NCBI GenBank assembly: GCA_018105865.1
Contig: CM030841.1
Location: 12,146,682 to 12,210,681, forward strand
Length of the DNA stretch: 64,000 bases
Source: Metaphire vulgaris
Lineage: Eukaryota; Annelida; Clitellata; Crassiclitellata; Megascolecidae
Reading direction: 5' to 3'
The position numbers and the translations under genes are program-made. Positions 31,011 through 44,329 of the stretch are shown one piece after another. Within the stretch, counting starts at the first letter, position 1. Every line of letters begins with the position of its first letter. The notes beneath the pieces are model-generated. The model was given only the letters and a program-made list of their open reading frames with translations, had not been told where the DNA came from and did no database searches.

Positions 31011-34000
31011 TTAGTATATTTGCATAATATATGATCTCAAATACAGAAAATCTTTTGCCTAGATGGCTCTGTATTACAATATTTACCGGTTTTATCTGCA
31101 AACATTTATTTGGCTTCACGGTATTTGCTTTCCACTATTATTGTTGCAATACTACGAGTAACATGCTGCACAATATGGGATAGATCTTTGAGCCAAGCAA
31201 GGAAGTGTCCAAGTTTGACTAAAATATTAAAAAATCAGATGGATGATCTGCAGTCGACTTGTCAAATAAACAAGACAATAGCTGATTAATTTGTGTAAAA
31301 AAGGTTTCGTATCAAAATCCTGTAAATTTAGGCTAGCATTTGTGGGTCATGCTTGGTGTACGAAACCATAAAGGACCAAATATTGGTGTCTTTTTGGGCT
31401 AATGCTGCCAATAAAGTAAGCAAAATCTCATGAATTTATATAGCTTTTGGTCAGTAATACAACAGTAGCCGCTTATTCTTAGGCACTTAGCCTTTCTTAA
31501 AATAGCTATGGGAAAGGTTAATGATCAGCCAGGCAATCGTCGACATATCCAAATGGCAGTGAAATGATAGGAAGGTTGTACACTTTATTTTTGTATATAT
31601 TACCACCAAAACATCTAGGAAAATCAAGATCCTACGGTTAATACGATAGCAAATTCAACAGTCGACCACACAGAATTAAAAGCCATTTATTCTTATGCAT
31701 CATAGAATCAATAACATCAATCATATTCAAAACATTTGAGAGAAGTCTGGTTCAATGCTCAGCTATTAGCATATTAAGAATTTCCAATTACTATAACAGT
31801 TATAATAATTAGACAAACTGCATCGTCATAACCTCAAATACTATTCACAGTAATAAACGACATCAGAGGTAAATTCAAAATTTATATAGCACATTGCAAA
31901 ATGAAGCTTGAAGTAGAGCTGCAATTTATAATACATTTTTGGATAATACAAGTCAGTATGACACGATCAGTTCATTTTTGCAACAAGTCACACAATTTCT
32001 TTAAATTTCAGCTTACTTACTATAACCATTCAGCTTTATTCTATCAACTTTAAAGATAAGTCCCAATTTCTGGGTCATTTTCAGCATAGCTGAACCTAAA
32101 CGACAAAGCAGTCCAGAGGTACAGTGTTGATACCAACAGGTATGATGGCCAAATACATTGCAATATGCAAATGGTGAATAAATGTCACTTTGACTGCAAA
32201 CTCTGTTGGACAGTGAATGGCTTACGGTGCTGAGAATTAGCGATGTGGCCAAGACAGCAGGTTGCAAGACCAAGAACTTTAAAAACATATTCCAAGGCAC
32301 TGCATCATTAGATAACATGTCACATAGTCAAAATCAACACTAAGACAAAGAGATGCAAGACACTGAAATTTGTCTCGCAGTGCTCTTGAGAAAAGACAGT
32401 ACCTCGAGGCACCACATCACAACAGTGAACACATCATAAGCATCTAAGATACCAAAGGTTGGCTTGTTCCATCGAACATAAAAATTATTTTTTCTTGGAA
32501 TGTCAAATGAACTATGATTCACTTTGTTGAACAATAATAAATCATTCCTTACTCGTTAACTACATACAAAATTATCAGCATACAAAAGTTGCAAAAAAGA
32601 ACATATTATTAAACGTTTAGGAACACAAACTTACAGACAGTTTCAACAAACCATGTTGCTGCTACTATTATTATTATTCATATTATGAAAATATGTTGCA
32701 ATAATAGAAATAAGCACAATGTCAATAAGTGTTTAGTGAAGCATTAAAATAATAACCTGAGCACTTGAATTCATACATCAAACATGTTTAGCTGTGATTT
32801 TGTGGAAGATTAAAACACACACATAAAAAGGCAATGGGAACAGATTCTCCATCTGCAATGGCCTGTAATAAATGTGAACAATTAAAGAAAAACACAACAG
32901 TTTCACAATAACATCACAGCGTTTAAAAAGGCAACGTCATTGTTCAATTATTCAGTTAATGTTACGCCATTATATAAGTGAACTCTAAAAATATTCAACA
33001 ATAAAACACTAGTCCACAACAAGGAACCCACTAGATAAAATATAAAAGACTCAAATCATAAGATTATTCCTGGAATTAACAGCAAGGAACCTGAATGCAC
33101 CAATGCAAAAAGTTGAACACAGATGCCCACCAGACTCACACAATCAAAACACTGATGCAACTGACAAATCATTTATTTAAAAAGTTTCTGTACATACAAA
33201 GCAATTCACCTGCCAAGAAGAGAAATTAAAAGTGAAACTGTATATGTAGAACTGAAATATCAAATGGACCGGCACCCCAACAAAACAGCGCACACAAAAC
33301 AGCACAGATGAAAAGGCGCAAACTTTCAACATTCACCTTTACCCCTCCCAGTGGGACCATCAACAGATATGTCTATATATTCAGCTGGACAAAAGATTAA
33401 AAGCTATTGTTCAATATTATGCTAACATTGATAGGCTTGATTATGTAAGATGAACTGCACTTAATTCTACTCAATAAAACGAGTTTAGTAGCAAATTTGT
33501 TACCCATAAATGCCACAACGATTGTGCTGAAATGCTATAAAAAGGCAAATGAATGGCTCCGATCAACATGTCACTGCTTGACCATTTACCCATTTAAATG
33601 GGGGGGGGGGAGGATGAAGGACCATCGCCTAATTTACCCTATACCAGTCCTCCTTGTCTATACCTCTCACTTGCGCCGTTGTCGGCACCGTTTTGTTGAT
33701 AATTTTGCACCCCTTAGTGGTATTTTTTGCACCGTTTTGTCGGTGTTTCAATTTCAAGGGGATCGTATGACAGTTTCAAAACACACATCACTAGATAACA
33801 GAGTGCAGAGTTTATAATTAAATTGATGAATGAATTAAATTATAATTAAACTGGACAATCCTAGATCAACTTTATAAGCAATAGAACCTCTTCAGATGAT
33901 TAACAGTACTCAACATTCACATTTAAAAAAACATATGACATTATTGTAGCTGACTGGTGAAACAACTCAAATCAAAAGTAAAATATGCAAAAATAAAAAT

Positions 34001-34437
34001 TTAAATTTCACTCATTCATGGCAGGTGCAGTAGTACAAAACAAAGTCATAATGCTGAGTTTTAGGTAATAAATGATTCAAAAGGTAAACCTCAATCAATT
34101 CAAACCAAAATACAAACATCTAAACCTCACTTCAATTGCAAATCACAAAAAAATTACAAGAATATCATCAGTCAATAGCTTTGTTTGTTAAAATCTGGAT
34201 CTTGATTCTGGATCACAGATTAGCTTCAATCTGTTGTATTATGATACATAACTAATAAAAATGAGACTCACATTCTGGCATGATTAACCATCTTGAACTA
34301 ACAATTTTGAAGCAATTACATAAATGGACAACCGTCCTTTCAGCATTAAAACTCATTTAAAAATGCAATTTCATCAAAAACAAATTACCACTGATGCTGC
34401 ATAAGCAATAAGTATCTTTTTCACCATAACTTGTACC

Positions 34438-34586
34438 CAGGGTGCGATTTGTGACCTGGAGCAGTTGGGGGGGGGGATATGTCAAGCTTGGGGATGTAGT
34501 TGTTGGGAAATGTAGCAGTGGGGTATGTAGTGGTGGGGATGTAGCAGTGGGGAAGATTCCCCCTTACCCATACAAATCATGCCCTG
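34438..34586. mobile_element. hAT-like mini-element, family 1 copy B
   Basis: The ends CAGGGTGCGATTTG and CAAATCATGCCCTG match copy A, with the same orientation and the same GGATGTAG interior. A perfect 8 bp duplication CTTGTACC flanks it at 34430-34437 and 34587-34594. Confidence 0.87.
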
Positions 34587-34639
34587 CTTGTACCTGAAAC
34601 CTTGAAAGCACCACATTACAATAAACATTAATCACTTAT

Positions 34640-34880
34640 CGGGGGCAGGATGTTAGCAGAGTGGTAACAACGTTGGATGAAGTCGATTCAGCCTTACTCG
34701 CTAGAGGGCGGTGGCAAAATTAGGAGCAGTGGTGAGAGGCTGCAATAAGTCAAACAGGTACGCTACGCGATACACTAGTCCTGTACCTTTGGTATGTATT
34801 GCACTCCAGGCTGAGGGCTATAGCAACGGAGATCAGCACCGCTCTATGAGCCCGTGAGGCTTGGAAAGGACTTTGGCTTT
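34640..34880 (+). mobile_element. tRNA-derived SINE, family S copy 2
   Basis: It starts GGGGGCAGGATGTTAGCAGAG with TTAGCAGAGTGGTAACAAC as an A-box region. TTCAGCCTTACTCGCTAGAG and GGGCGGTGG follow, as in the copy at 55690-55985. The 3' part differs. Confidence 0.6.
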
Positions 34881-35015
34881 TGACTTATCAAAACTGACAC
34901 ATACTGCAAGAAAGAAATGCATTAATACCACAAAAATTGAAAATATATCATAAGCATTACTCAACGCTTCTTGGTATTCACATCATTAAATGCAGTAAAT
35001 TTAACTTTCTACTGC

Positions 35016-35766
35016 TCACTTCCTTCTGCGACGAACAATCTTCCGTCTTCTTGTAGACGTTAACTTCTTTCTCGAGGCATATTTTGGTAGAGACTCGAGA
35101 TTCACGTCATTATCAGGCAACTTCCTTCGTTTTCCCCAAAGGGAGCTATTAATCGGCAACAGTTGTTTGCATTTTCTTTTTCCAGCTTGACGAGTGACCA
35201 AAGCTTCGTTATTATTCTTAGAAGCGCACTCCTGAAGTGCAACTGAAACCCTCCTGCCTCTTTTTGAAACTCTCGCACAAGGCTGATGCACTCTCTCAAA
35301 CTTCTTTTTGCGTGATATGGATCTCTTTCCAAAGCTCCTCTCCTGAACTTCATTTTCAATTGAAATTGGCTGCCTACCGGCAGCGAGCTCAAGAAGAGCT
35401 AGAGATGTAAAATACAGCATCTTCTGCTCATCGTTCTTATCGTCATCTGTGCATTCTGTTTTGCTTGACTCACGATTTCCAGCAGTTTTACTCCTATTAC
35501 AGGAAGCTTTTGTGCGATTTCTATGCTTCAAAATAGAACCTTTCTCCAACTCATCGGTCAGATCTACACTGCTCTCTGATTCCACGTCATCAGCTACAGG
35601 ATCATCGTCTTCCTGCTCCGTCGATGATCTTAAGTCCAAGCCCTTGTCTACCGAACTAATATCCATCGCTGTCCGGGTTTCTTCCAGTACTAAACCTGGA
35701 ATGCTGTAAATATGGTCTTCATTCGGATAGGCAGTGCAAATTAGATCATCGGAATCATTGCAAAGC
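35016..35766 (-). CDS. FOXN last exon (acidic-to-basic tail)
   Basis: Acceptor TTGTTTTAG, 250 codons to TGA. An acidic Ser-rich stretch is followed by [16 protein letters not shown], a short hydrophobic segment like that near the C-terminus of FOXN2/3, and then several basic clusters. The plus-strand frame over the same DNA is a shadow. Confidence 0.85.
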
Positions 35767-38700
35767 CTAAAACAAGACAAACCAAATACAATTTTTAACT
35801 AACCATATTAAAAAGATATTTAACCAAAAGCCAATTTCAGCCATTACCTGTAAATTACATACTGGTAATCAAAGAAAACAAAACTCTGTACTGTTAAGAT
35901 ATCCATCTTGGATAACAAAGAGATTAAAATATTATTTAGCACAATTAGCAGCACATTAAAAGTACCATACTTACAGTGTTTAAAGTAGCCAACTATTGCT
36001 GAATATCATAAACACATATGAGAATGAATAGTTATAACCCCAACAAATTATGAAACACATAATTCAATTAGATAAGTTTATATATTTAATCATCAATTTA
36101 TGCAACCTTATGTCTTGCATGATTCTTTCCCGAATTTTTCCAACATCTGCAAAGGCGGACTGCCGCTTATATTGCTGAGGCTTGCCACCATGCAGCTTGT
36201 TAGCATCCTTACAATTGTTCTTTCTTGTGATTAAAGCTGCAAAATCAAATGTTCAAAATATTCAAAAGTTACGAAATTATTACTCATGTAAAGTCATCAT
36301 GTCACACAAGTATAAGTGGTATATACCACTTATCAGCATTTCGGAAACTTTTACCTGCATATCTATAATATTAAGATCCTTATCTGTATGTCTCTCTGTC
36401 TGTTACCTTCAAGCGTTCTGATTGGTTGACTATTGGTAGACGGTTTAGACCGTTTAGTCCTTACGTCGCGATGCGTTGGTGGGACGATGTTCGAAGACGA
36501 TGTTGCTATTGGTGTAGAATCGTAGTTTAACACGGTTTATTCGAGTCATTGCAGCGTCAGATGTGACATGGTAACAATTGTTCGTAGCTTGAGGATCTTA
36601 AACATTTTAACGCAAAAAAAGTACAGCGTCACAAATGGCCACAGTTGCGTGATTTTAACTTTAGGCCTAATTATTAGCAGATCAGGTGGCGATCATTGAA
36701 ATGTTGTTCAGCATGAATTCAATGATTGGCTATTAGGTATAGGTATTGGATTAGTATTATCCTGCACTGGCTGCGAGCATCTTTCTAGTAATATTACATA
36801 TTTCTAAAATGCAAAGTCATGCTTTAGTAGATCAACGTATAAACTAAAAATGGCTCGCTTCTCCAATTTCAACAATACTCATTACATAATCTGTAATAAA
36901 CCACTGTAGCTTAACAATCAATGCATGACACAATGAAATTAGAGTTATTACTATAACAGCAATTTTCATATGAGAAGACAAGTTGAATTGGCTTTTACCT
37001 GTAAATGCTAGTTTTTCATGAACTTCTTTTACTTCATTAATTGAACACCTAAAACAATTACAAATATTTAAAAGTAAACAACATAAACTATATATATTAT
37101 AACCAAAGCCTTAATAGTTACAAATGAAATGTTCTTATTCTAAGTAGTAAATATAGCATAATATTCACCCTGATATTAGAATAATTACAGAAAAAATAAA
37201 TGAAACATTAAAGCCAAAATGGTCAAAGCTGCTTACGTAATATATGTTTGCAACGTGCAAATATTTAAGGTGACATGTTTATGAATTTAAGCAGATAAAA
37301 CTTATTCAAAACTTTACTGAAACAATGACACAGTGTGTAAAACATACTCATCTATATTCTTAATTGTTCCAGTGACACTAGAGACCATTTGAAGTTGTTG
37401 AAATGGGTGATATGGCGTTTTTCTTAATGCTGCTAGGAGATTCGGACGATGTACTGGATCGATGCACCATGACGAACCTTTACCCAGACCCTAATACACA
37501 CACACATCAATGTTCACAACTCAACAAGAGCATCAAATCTGGCCAAGTACACTCTTAGTGTGCAACTGTGCATCTTATGAACTTGAAAATTAAGATGCTG
37601 TTCGTTAGTGGATCACGGTACCGAGGTCGAGCGTACAATATACACGAAGGTCAAATTTTTAATACAACTGACAAGTAACTTGCTTTTGTCATAAATTTGC
37701 ATCATAAATGAAAGCATAAACATCTTGGATCAAGGGGCAGTCAGTCATATACAAGCATCAACAAATTCAGCTCTTCTACCACATCATCTAAGTAAGGTAT
37801 ATACATATCTCCTTACTTACTTACCTGTTCTCTGTGCAGCAATTTGCTATACGTGCTAAGCTCTGCTTTGATGGCATTAAATGCATTTCAATCAAGGATT
37901 GTAGAAATTAATTAGATTCTAGTCTATCCATAGGCATAAACTTGGATGATAAAATGGGGGCCCAACCCTATACCTTTCCCTTCCCTAGCCTGTAATCTCA
38001 AAAAGTGGGGGACCTCAAGCCTAGCTGCCTAATAGAAGTTTACACCTAAGGGCCTATTGATATATTCTGGGTGAAAAATTATGGTTTTACTATATTAGAA
38101 TAAGACATCGGTCAATAAAAATCTAGAGCATCACAAAATCCATGATTAATTTTCTTCTTGTTGCATCAAATATTGTTTATTTTAAAGTTCTGTCATTATA
38201 AAAATAGTTTGGTAGAAAGTTAGCAGAGGTTAACAACATTAGGGTCCATTCATATAGTACGTACGCACTGAAGGGGAGGGGGTTGGATTTTGGAGATTCT
38301 GTGTATGTACAGTGTGTGCAACGGGAGAGAGAGGGAGGGTTAAAAATATGCCTTTTTACGTATGTACTATATGGATGAGCCCTTAGCATGGAGCTTTGAA
38401 GGTTGCAGGCTCGATATGCACAGGAGCACTAAGGTTGACTCAGCCTTCACTTGCTAGAGGGCATTGATAAAATGAGTAGCAGTAGCAATGCTGTGCAATA
38501 TACTAGCCACGTATCAATGATATTGCACAACTGGCTGAGGAACTTAAAAACGGAGAGTAACGCTGTCTTATGGGCCCGGTCTTTTGTTAGGAGATTGGGA
38601 AGGACTTTAGTTAAAACAAGCAAGGCTTATATATTTATCTATCAGTTAAAATATCATAGATCCACAGCATACATTCAGATCAATAGTAGAGTGAAAATTA

Positions 38701-39412
38701 TACAACGCGCTTATATTTAAATCTGATGCGTAAATTTACTTTAATTTTTCTTATTAATTTAAACTAAAGAATTGTGACAGCATTCATAGTTTACAATTTT
38801 ACAACTACATATTCAAATATCTACACAGAAAAAAGCTTAAACCCATGTACCAACCAAATGGCAATCTCTGTCAACCTTTCTAAAGCATTTGTTCAGCGAG
38901 AGGTTGTGGCGGACAGAATTTCGCCATCCAGTTGGCGCCGAACAGAAATAGGGAAACGTCTGGACAATCCAATCGTAGATGCCTTTTACGGGAAGACACT
39001 TCTTCGGCGACGCCTCGATTGCCATGAATATCAGGCAGCTGAACGAATACGGTGGCTTGTGCTTACTGTGCAAAAGGGCATCGTATGCCACGTTCTGCTG
39101 ATCTGTATGATTCAACAGGTCGACTTGCGGCTGAGGACTCGTGCATTTATTACACGCGTTAATGTTCTTGAGAAGATTCGAGTCTTGTAACCAAGCTAGA
39201 CTTGTCAGTTCGTCGTCGGTTTCTGCCTTTGATTCAAAATTTTTCGCGCCGCTGTTTCCGAAACTACCGGAACCAAGTGGATCCAGGTTTTCGTCACACG
39301 ACATGTGAAGCATTTTCGACAGCACACTGCTTGAAAAACTTCTGTTGAAGCGGTCCAATAAGCGTGCTCTCTTCTTGGCATCATTTTCCACGATTGCCTC
39401 TAGACAAGGCAT
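35016..39412 (-). CDS. Forkhead box protein, FOXN2/FOXN3 type (gene span, 5 coding exons)
   Basis: This is a DNA-binding transcription factor of the nucleus. Coding exons in order are 39412-38855, 37490-37348, 37048-36999, 36236-36107 and 35766-35016. Phases agree throughout and give 543 residues. An N-terminal motif [18 protein letters not shown] (about 66-83) resembles the conserved N-terminal stretch of FOXN2/3. The forkhead domain begins at [17 protein letters not shown] (about 118) with [15 protein letters not shown] in recognition helix 3. It crosses the first intron into [10 protein letters not shown] and LRKTPYHP. The C-terminal half is acidic and then strongly basic ([17 protein letters not shown]), probably a nuclear localisation signal. 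FOXN1/4 is less likely because those have a different wing and flanks. The gene is a little longer than vertebrate FOXN3. Confidence 0.93.
36107..36236 (-). CDS. FOXN exon 4
   Basis: Acceptor GATTTTGCAG, donor ATAAG|GTTGCA. It encodes [30 protein letters not shown] and IMQDI. Phase agrees with both neighbours. Confidence 0.75.
36999..37048 (-). CDS. FOXN exon 3 (small, 50 bases)
   Basis: Acceptor TTGTTTTAG, donor ACAG|GTAAAA. Phase fits both neighbours. It encodes [16 protein letters not shown]. There is no family motif, so it is supported by splice signals and phase. Confidence 0.7.
37348..37490 (-). CDS. FOXN exon 2 (forkhead wing)
   Basis: Acceptor TATTAG, donor GATGA|GTATGT. It encodes [19 protein letters not shown] and KTPYHPFQQ, matching the FOXN2/3 wing. 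Confidence 0.92.
38242..38382. mobile_element. Mini-element with GGGTCCATTCATATAGTACG ends and TTA duplication
   Basis: The ends GGGTCCATTCATATAGTACG and CGTATGTACTATATGGATGA followed by GCCC form inverted repeats with a few mismatches. TTA flanks both ends (38239-38241, 38383-38385). It is similar in plan to the GGGGTCGTCC family but distinct in sequence. It is followed at once by a SINE. Confidence 0.75.
38386..38600 (+). mobile_element. tRNA-derived SINE, family S copy 3 (partial)
   Basis: It has GGTTGCAGGCTCGATATG (degenerate B-box), GTTGACTCAGCCTTCACTTG, CTAGAGGGCATTG and a 3' part like the copy at 34640. It lies right after the element at 38242-38382. Confidence 0.5.
38855..39412 (-). 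CDS. FOXN exon 1 (start, most of the forkhead)
   Basis: It encodes residues 1-186 from [11 protein letters not shown]. The donor reads CATTTG|GTTGGT in phase 0, which joins the next exon as [17 protein letters not shown] site a few bases on would break the frame. Whether a leader exon lies further upstream cannot be told. Confidence 0.9.
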
Positions 39413-42400
39413 GTTCAGTAATCAAGTCTCACAAATGAATTGGCTAACACTGCAAAATACGAACAATGAAATAAATTAGTAACAAAGAATTAGGATACTA
39501 AAATCTGTTAATAAAGAAAAGAGCATAAACTATTGAGCTACTTAACGATAGCTTCCCAGAAACAACCACAAACATTATTATTGTTAAATGCAAAAAAATA
39601 GAACATATAAACAAATTATCTAATTAGCAAAATATGCACACACACATACACATCCAAACAAAAATGTAAAATTCACGACAGGGTACCATATAGAAACTTG
39701 ATATCATAAACTGCAAGCACACATGCATAATGCCTTGCTCCAACATAAAATTCACAGGAAAACACAACAATAAAAGATACTCATCAAGCAGAAACATGAA
39801 TTTTTGTGTAACACTTACAGGCTATTTACTTTAGGCTATTACTTTAGGATCATCAGTCCTCCAAATACCCTTGAAACTGTTTGGAGAAACCAAAAGAACT
39901 ATAAAATTCCATGCTTTAGTCCACACTCAGCTGCCTACAAACACCTTTTGAACACTAGCTGCCTTCAAAAGCACCGGTTCAGCTGCCTGAAAAATTGTTT
40001 GCCGAACCAAATCTATGTACATTTACCAGCTGGAGCTGTTTTATTAAACACCGGTACTGAATAATTATGTGGACAGATAGACACGTGTGATATGATTCAA
40101 TGTTATACATGCATACTTTGCAACCGCAGGATGCAAATAGACTGTAGGCGCAAGTTATAACCCGGGGATCCGCTGCAAATTAATTAAAATTAAACAATTC
40201 TGGTTTAAACTGCAATATGTCGGTGAGGTCAGAAGTCATTTCAAGGTTAATTGTGTCGGCATCTGCCAATTTCATGGCTCTGCATACCAAAAACTCATCC
40301 AATTCCTACACGAATTTTCAAACAGAACTTTACCGCTGTTAACTAATGTTTCTAAAATATTAAGGGCTTCAAAAAATTCGGTAGTTACCATGTTTATCTG
40401 TTTCTGTGTTAAATTTTTCAAAATAGCAGCATACTCAACACTAAGTTAAATCCCCAGCAAATGAGTCACCTCTCTGCACCCACTCCTTGTCATTTGAACC
40501 ATGAGAATTGCATGTAGTACAATATCATAAATATCACATGCAAGTTAGCATAAAATGGCACAATAAGTCAAACATTGTTCAAATAGAAAGAATAGCATAA
40601 AATCAGTAACTGATAACATGTCCAGGACATTACTATTGGCACTGCTCTGTAAAAATAATTTAAATACAATCTGCTTTGCACAAGTAGCAGCACTATACTG
40701 CAATTTGATAATGCTGTACCTCTGAACTGTCTTGACTCTAAATTCCAAAGTGCAATTGTCATAAAATCAGCATAAATTTTAAAAGCACCATTCAAAAATT
40801 ACATAAAGACGACCACTAAAATAAAAATAAAGTCAGTACCAAAAATGTGTTACAAAAATAGTTACTTGTTTATTCTAAATTCCTGCCATAGCACACTCGG
40901 CACTAGAAGCATATAATTAGGTAGAGATTAATCCTATTTTACAGTTGCTCAACACACAAACCATACTCTTCTGCACATAAGCTTCAGTTGGAGATGTGCT
41001 GAAGTACGTTTGACTAAAAGAGCAACAAACTTTATGCTAAAACTTGTTCAATAATACCAGAAAGTGCTAGACTGTCAAGCAACGAATGCAGAGGTCACTT
41101 AACATCAAAAACCAGCAACAGCAACAGCGGTTGCAAAGGTCAGAAAAGGCCAGGGCATTCATTTAAATTAAATAAAACACACCAATGGTTGTTATATTAT
41201 CTGGTTGTCATTGAAAGCCGGTCACTGACTGCACTATACAGAAACTCACTATACAGATAAAATTCAAGTCCATCTTTGGTGGGGCTCATGCACTGTAAGC
41301 TATTCGTTTAGCATTGAATAAAACTGAAATCCCAATGGCTCATTTAAATTTCAAAATGAAATATCAGTGTCCAAAAAGAATGCTTGTCATTCAAGAGGGG
41401 TCTACCTCGAGTAGTTTCTATCCACTTATTTAAAGTAATGTTCATATAACTAATGTCCATATCATGACATTGACTGCAAAAAGGACATGATTTCAGAAGC
41501 CCCCTTGCTTAGTAATAATTTCAGAACTTAAGAATAATCATAAAGTATCAAATGACTGTGTAGAGTTCTGCTCCTAATATTAAGGTCTACCATTAATTCA
41601 TAATAATTATCAGAGAAGACCATGTTAATATATAAAGCTCCAATTAAATAAATGAGTGAGATCCTGCAGGCAGGAAGAAAGAAGAGAGAAATACTAGGAT
41701 AAGCAGCTATGGTGTACTATCTAAGTATGCATTAAGTAAGTAACTAAGAATACCATAAATATATATAAGACTTACTTAACCTTTAGTTTACTACAAAAGA
41801 CATTCACAATGTGCAACATCAAAACATAAAAACTCAATGTAGGGCCTGTGTGTTAAACTTTGTGACACACCTTTTACAAGCTCTTTGTTGCACTCTTGAA
41901 ACTTTTGCCAGACAATACATAAGATCTTTCAAGCAAAACACTAGTCATTCTGATTCCGATAGCCAACTGCAGTCTTTCAAAACACAGAAAACTAAATAAC
42001 CCAAAGCTCTTCTTCAAATTTCACACACAAAAAACCATAACAGGTGCATGGCTAACATGGTAGTCATGCAAAAGAGAGAGCTAGAGCCTCAAAATTCTGC
42101 CTGTTATTGGCAAAGTCTCCCTAGTGTACGGAGCTCTGCAAACACTGTTGACATAATTGCAGACCTGCATTCCCATTAGTCATGAGGGTAGGTAGAGGGA
42201 AACATATCTTAAGAACCCAAGCAAGCAAATACAGAATATGTTAAGAGTTAGTCAAGCGCTTCCTGTCAAACAACTTCACTGCATCTTGCAGAGTACCTGT
42301 AGGTCATATGAAAAGCTTGCCTGACCATCATAAGAGCATTTTCTAAATGCACGACAGATAAAGGCTCTATTTGAGTGAATTTTTCCCTAATCCGTGTCAA

Positions 42401-43263
42401 AGTGAGTACTTAACTGGCACATGAGTTTAAATTTATTGTTAAATAAACACTAAGACACAAAACTTTTGTTCTTTGTGAATGCAATTACCAAACTGAAATT
42501 TAATAAAAAGATTTTAAAATGAAAAATGAAAATACATATAAAATTTGTGAAAATACATTTTCCACAACAAAACCAATTGCATATAATTAATTTCACAAAA
42601 GTCATTTTAAACATGCAAAAAATCAGTAGAAAACACTTTCCCTAGCATTGCATGCAAAGTCATCTCCTAACATCAGACAACATACAGGGAAGTGGACTGA
42701 GTTGGAAGCAAATGATCAAACAAAGGCTAATGCTAAAATTCATAACAAGAATACCTGTACACAGGCCTTTCAGTACATCAAAAAGGGCTAAAATAGAATG
42801 TATTGAATTCACTTCTTCCAACAAATTTGTTGTGTAAAAGCCAAAACTTCCACATGCAACATCAAACCTCTAAAAAATAACTCAGTTTTGTCAAATTAAT
42901 TTCTGGAAACTATTGGCCACTAACAGTATCTAAGGTTAAAATTATCACAAGTCACAAATCTATTATAGAAAACTGATTTTATGACAGGCAGCCAGATTTA
43001 TGTTCTTCCTATAAATTTTGATATAAATAGAGCGGACTCAAAGGTGCTTTGTGTTTTCCACCTTGCTAACTTTCAGCAATCGGGTCTTCTGATCTTAAAC
43101 ATCGAGCACCTCTTATGTGGCACCGCTGTTTTCCACGAGCTTGTGGACTTTAGCACGCTCCAGATTGTTAAGGCGACATAGACTGATCAGGTTCCAAGCG
43201 AGACAGATTTTATCCTCATTAACGTCACGGCAAAGTCTTTTAGCTCATGTCATGACTAAACAG

Positions 43264-43265
<2 letters not shown>

Positions 43266-43298
<33 letters not shown>
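43266..43298. repeat. CA microsatellite
   Basis: A simple CA run upstream of FOXN. Confidence 0.95.
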
Positions 43299-43300
<2 letters not shown>

Positions 43301-44329
43301 CAGTCTCCAAGCACAGAACCAGGAATGGATAAGCAGTGATTACATAGCGATTAGGCAAAGACATAGAAGTGATCGTCTCACGGGCGCTGATAGCGACATA
43401 AACCACAGGTACGAAGGAAAAAGCATTTGGCCCAAGATCCATTATACAAGTTATCCTTCAACAAAAAAGTGAAATCAGACAACAGATCTCAGTAATCGTT
43501 AAGTTTATGCTAGGTTTTGGAAAAACTAAATAAACAAATCAAAATCAGTATTTAAAATAGTCAACAAATATGTCATACGCAATAAGGGTACTGTAACCGC
43601 AATATGGCACCAACACAAAATGGCAACATCTGTATTTAATGTTCACCTGCAACAGCAACAATAGAATGCTATAAGTAATAGATTTTTCTAAATGCAGAGG
43701 GGCCGGAATTGATCATTGGCAGAAACACGAGCTGTTAGTGCAACTTCACTTAAAAACATTGGTCTAAAGTTCATCAACATCACAAGTCACCATGCACCCA
43801 AATATATGTTAAAAGTCAACGTCCATTTGTATTATGTCTCGGTATATCATAGTCAATCATGTGCCTGAAAATATATAAATTTATGAATTGCATATACACA
43901 CACATACCAATTGCATATACCTTTATTCAAAATCAATCGTTCAGCTCCGAATGAGTTAATGTAGCAACAGAAGATATGATATTTCTAACAAGATTAAGCC
44001 TATCATTCCACAATGTTTCCCCGCCTTTTGGCAATGGTTACTTCGAATTTATATTACGTGTCTAAGTATAAGCAGCTACTTCGGTAGTACTTATCTTAAG
44101 CGCTATATAAATGCACGAGATTTTTACTTACTTTGAAACGCCTTTAAGTCGTGTACAACACCACGTGGGAATGACAGTTCACATGCGTTGATAAGACTAG
44201 CGAAACAACCACAATACCTCCATGGATACAATAGACTGTTAATCAACAGCTGGGCTGAGTTAATCAAAACCGGCTTCAGACTGGAAAGCAAATCCCGGAT
44301 TATTTAACCAGCACCGACTAACTTGGTTG

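Larger units (their letters stand above)
25083..35015. other. Intergenic region between the KLC start and the FOXN 3' end
   Basis: There is no supported coding gene in about 10 kb. It holds LINE remnants (27555-27685, 29560-29934), a piggyBac-like mini-element (26912-27028), a Harbinger-like mini-element (30740-31010), a hAT-like mini-element (34438-34586) and a SINE (34640-34880). The KLC leader exon and promoter presumably lie here but could not be located. The rest is AT-rich with no pattern I can name. Confidence 0.5.

Noticed and set aside
38774..39190. 138-residue plus-strand frame
   Set aside because: It lies antisense to the forkhead-encoding exon of FOXN and has no domain of its own.
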